Assembly: GCA_905373565.1 (NCBI GenBank)
Contig: CAJPTT010000013.1
Span: 1-15,168 of the forward strand
Reading direction: 5' to 3'
DNA length: 15,168 bases
Source of the DNA: an uncultured Treponema sp.
GTDB taxonomy: Bacteria > Spirochaetota > Spirochaetia > Treponematales > Treponemataceae
The position numbers were made by a program, and so were the translations under genes. Positions 15,114 through 15,168 of the stretch are shown piece by piece. Within the stretch, counting starts at the first letter, position 1. Each line of letters starts with the position of its first letter. Below the pieces are notes generated by a model. That model was given only the letters and a program-made list of their open reading frames with translations. It did not search any database and was not told the DNA's origin.

Positions 15114-15160
15114 AATTCATAATTCATAATTCATAATTAAGAATTATGAATTATGAATTA
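15114..15160. repeat. AT-rich heptamer repeat forming a 19-bp palindrome
   Basis: Three copies of AATTCAT (15114-15134), then AATTAAG, then two copies of AATTATG. The arms 15120-15138 and 15142-15160 pair perfectly over 19 bp around the loop AAG. It lies 54 bases after the lipoprotein stop. It could act as a terminator, but the sequence after it (ACCTGTTC) is not a T-tract. It may be a dispersed palindromic element continuing past the window. Confidence 0.8.
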
Positions 15161-15168
15161 ACCTGTTC

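Overview
The window looks like spirochaete chromosome, most likely a Treponema. This rests on gene content and recall of the families, not on a search. The signs are a chemoreceptor with a 7TMR-DISM sensor, a Cache-HAMP adenylate cyclase next to a FecR/FN3 protein and a small barrel-type outer-membrane protein, a spirochaete-style lipoprotein signal, and a moderately AT-rich base composition.

Layout, left to right. (1) The 3' part of a GPH-family sugar:cation symporter (1-1027). (2) A 580-base non-coding stretch (1028-1607). Between 1079 and 1454 it is almost entirely a row of nine perfect or near-perfect hairpins with mostly unrelated stems, and it is bounded by a 12-base direct repeat and a 13-base inverted repeat. 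(3) A 7TM chemoreceptor (1608-4004) with a possible flagellar sigma-28 type promoter. (4) gatC-gatA-gatB (4099-7339), tightly overlapping, encoding the tRNA-dependent amidotransferase and ended by a hairpin terminator that includes the gatB stop codon. (5) A second operon (7528-13388) of three overlapping genes: membrane adenylate cyclase, a membrane-anchored FecR protein with seven FN3-like repeats, and a secreted protein with Ig-like domains and a C-terminal beta-barrel. (6) rnz (RNase Z) on the minus strand, divergent from a tRNA-Val(GAC) gene that lacks an encoded CCA. The two promoters share -35 bases, and the rnz mRNA looks leaderless. (7) A small lipoprotein gene (14631-15065) interrupted by an in-frame TGA. 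(8) A 19-bp AT-rich palindrome made of heptamer repeats at the right edge.

The most interesting item is (7). The frame continues for 63 codons past the TGA. The joined product resembles a HesB/IscA-like domain in which the TGA falls at the conserved cysteine (motif GASUGG). A stem-loop with a G in its apical loop lies at a suitable distance downstream. I read it as a probable selenocysteine-containing, lipid-anchored HesB-like protein that a standard gene caller would cut in two. The second item is the hairpin cluster, where four elements share the core CATCC(G/T)TG but have different, fully self-complementary stems.

How the parts may work together: GatCAB, RNase Z and tRNA-Val serve translation. 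The chemoreceptor and the cyclase operon are sensory and envelope functions. RNase Z fits functionally beside a tRNA whose 3' end must be trimmed before CCA addition.
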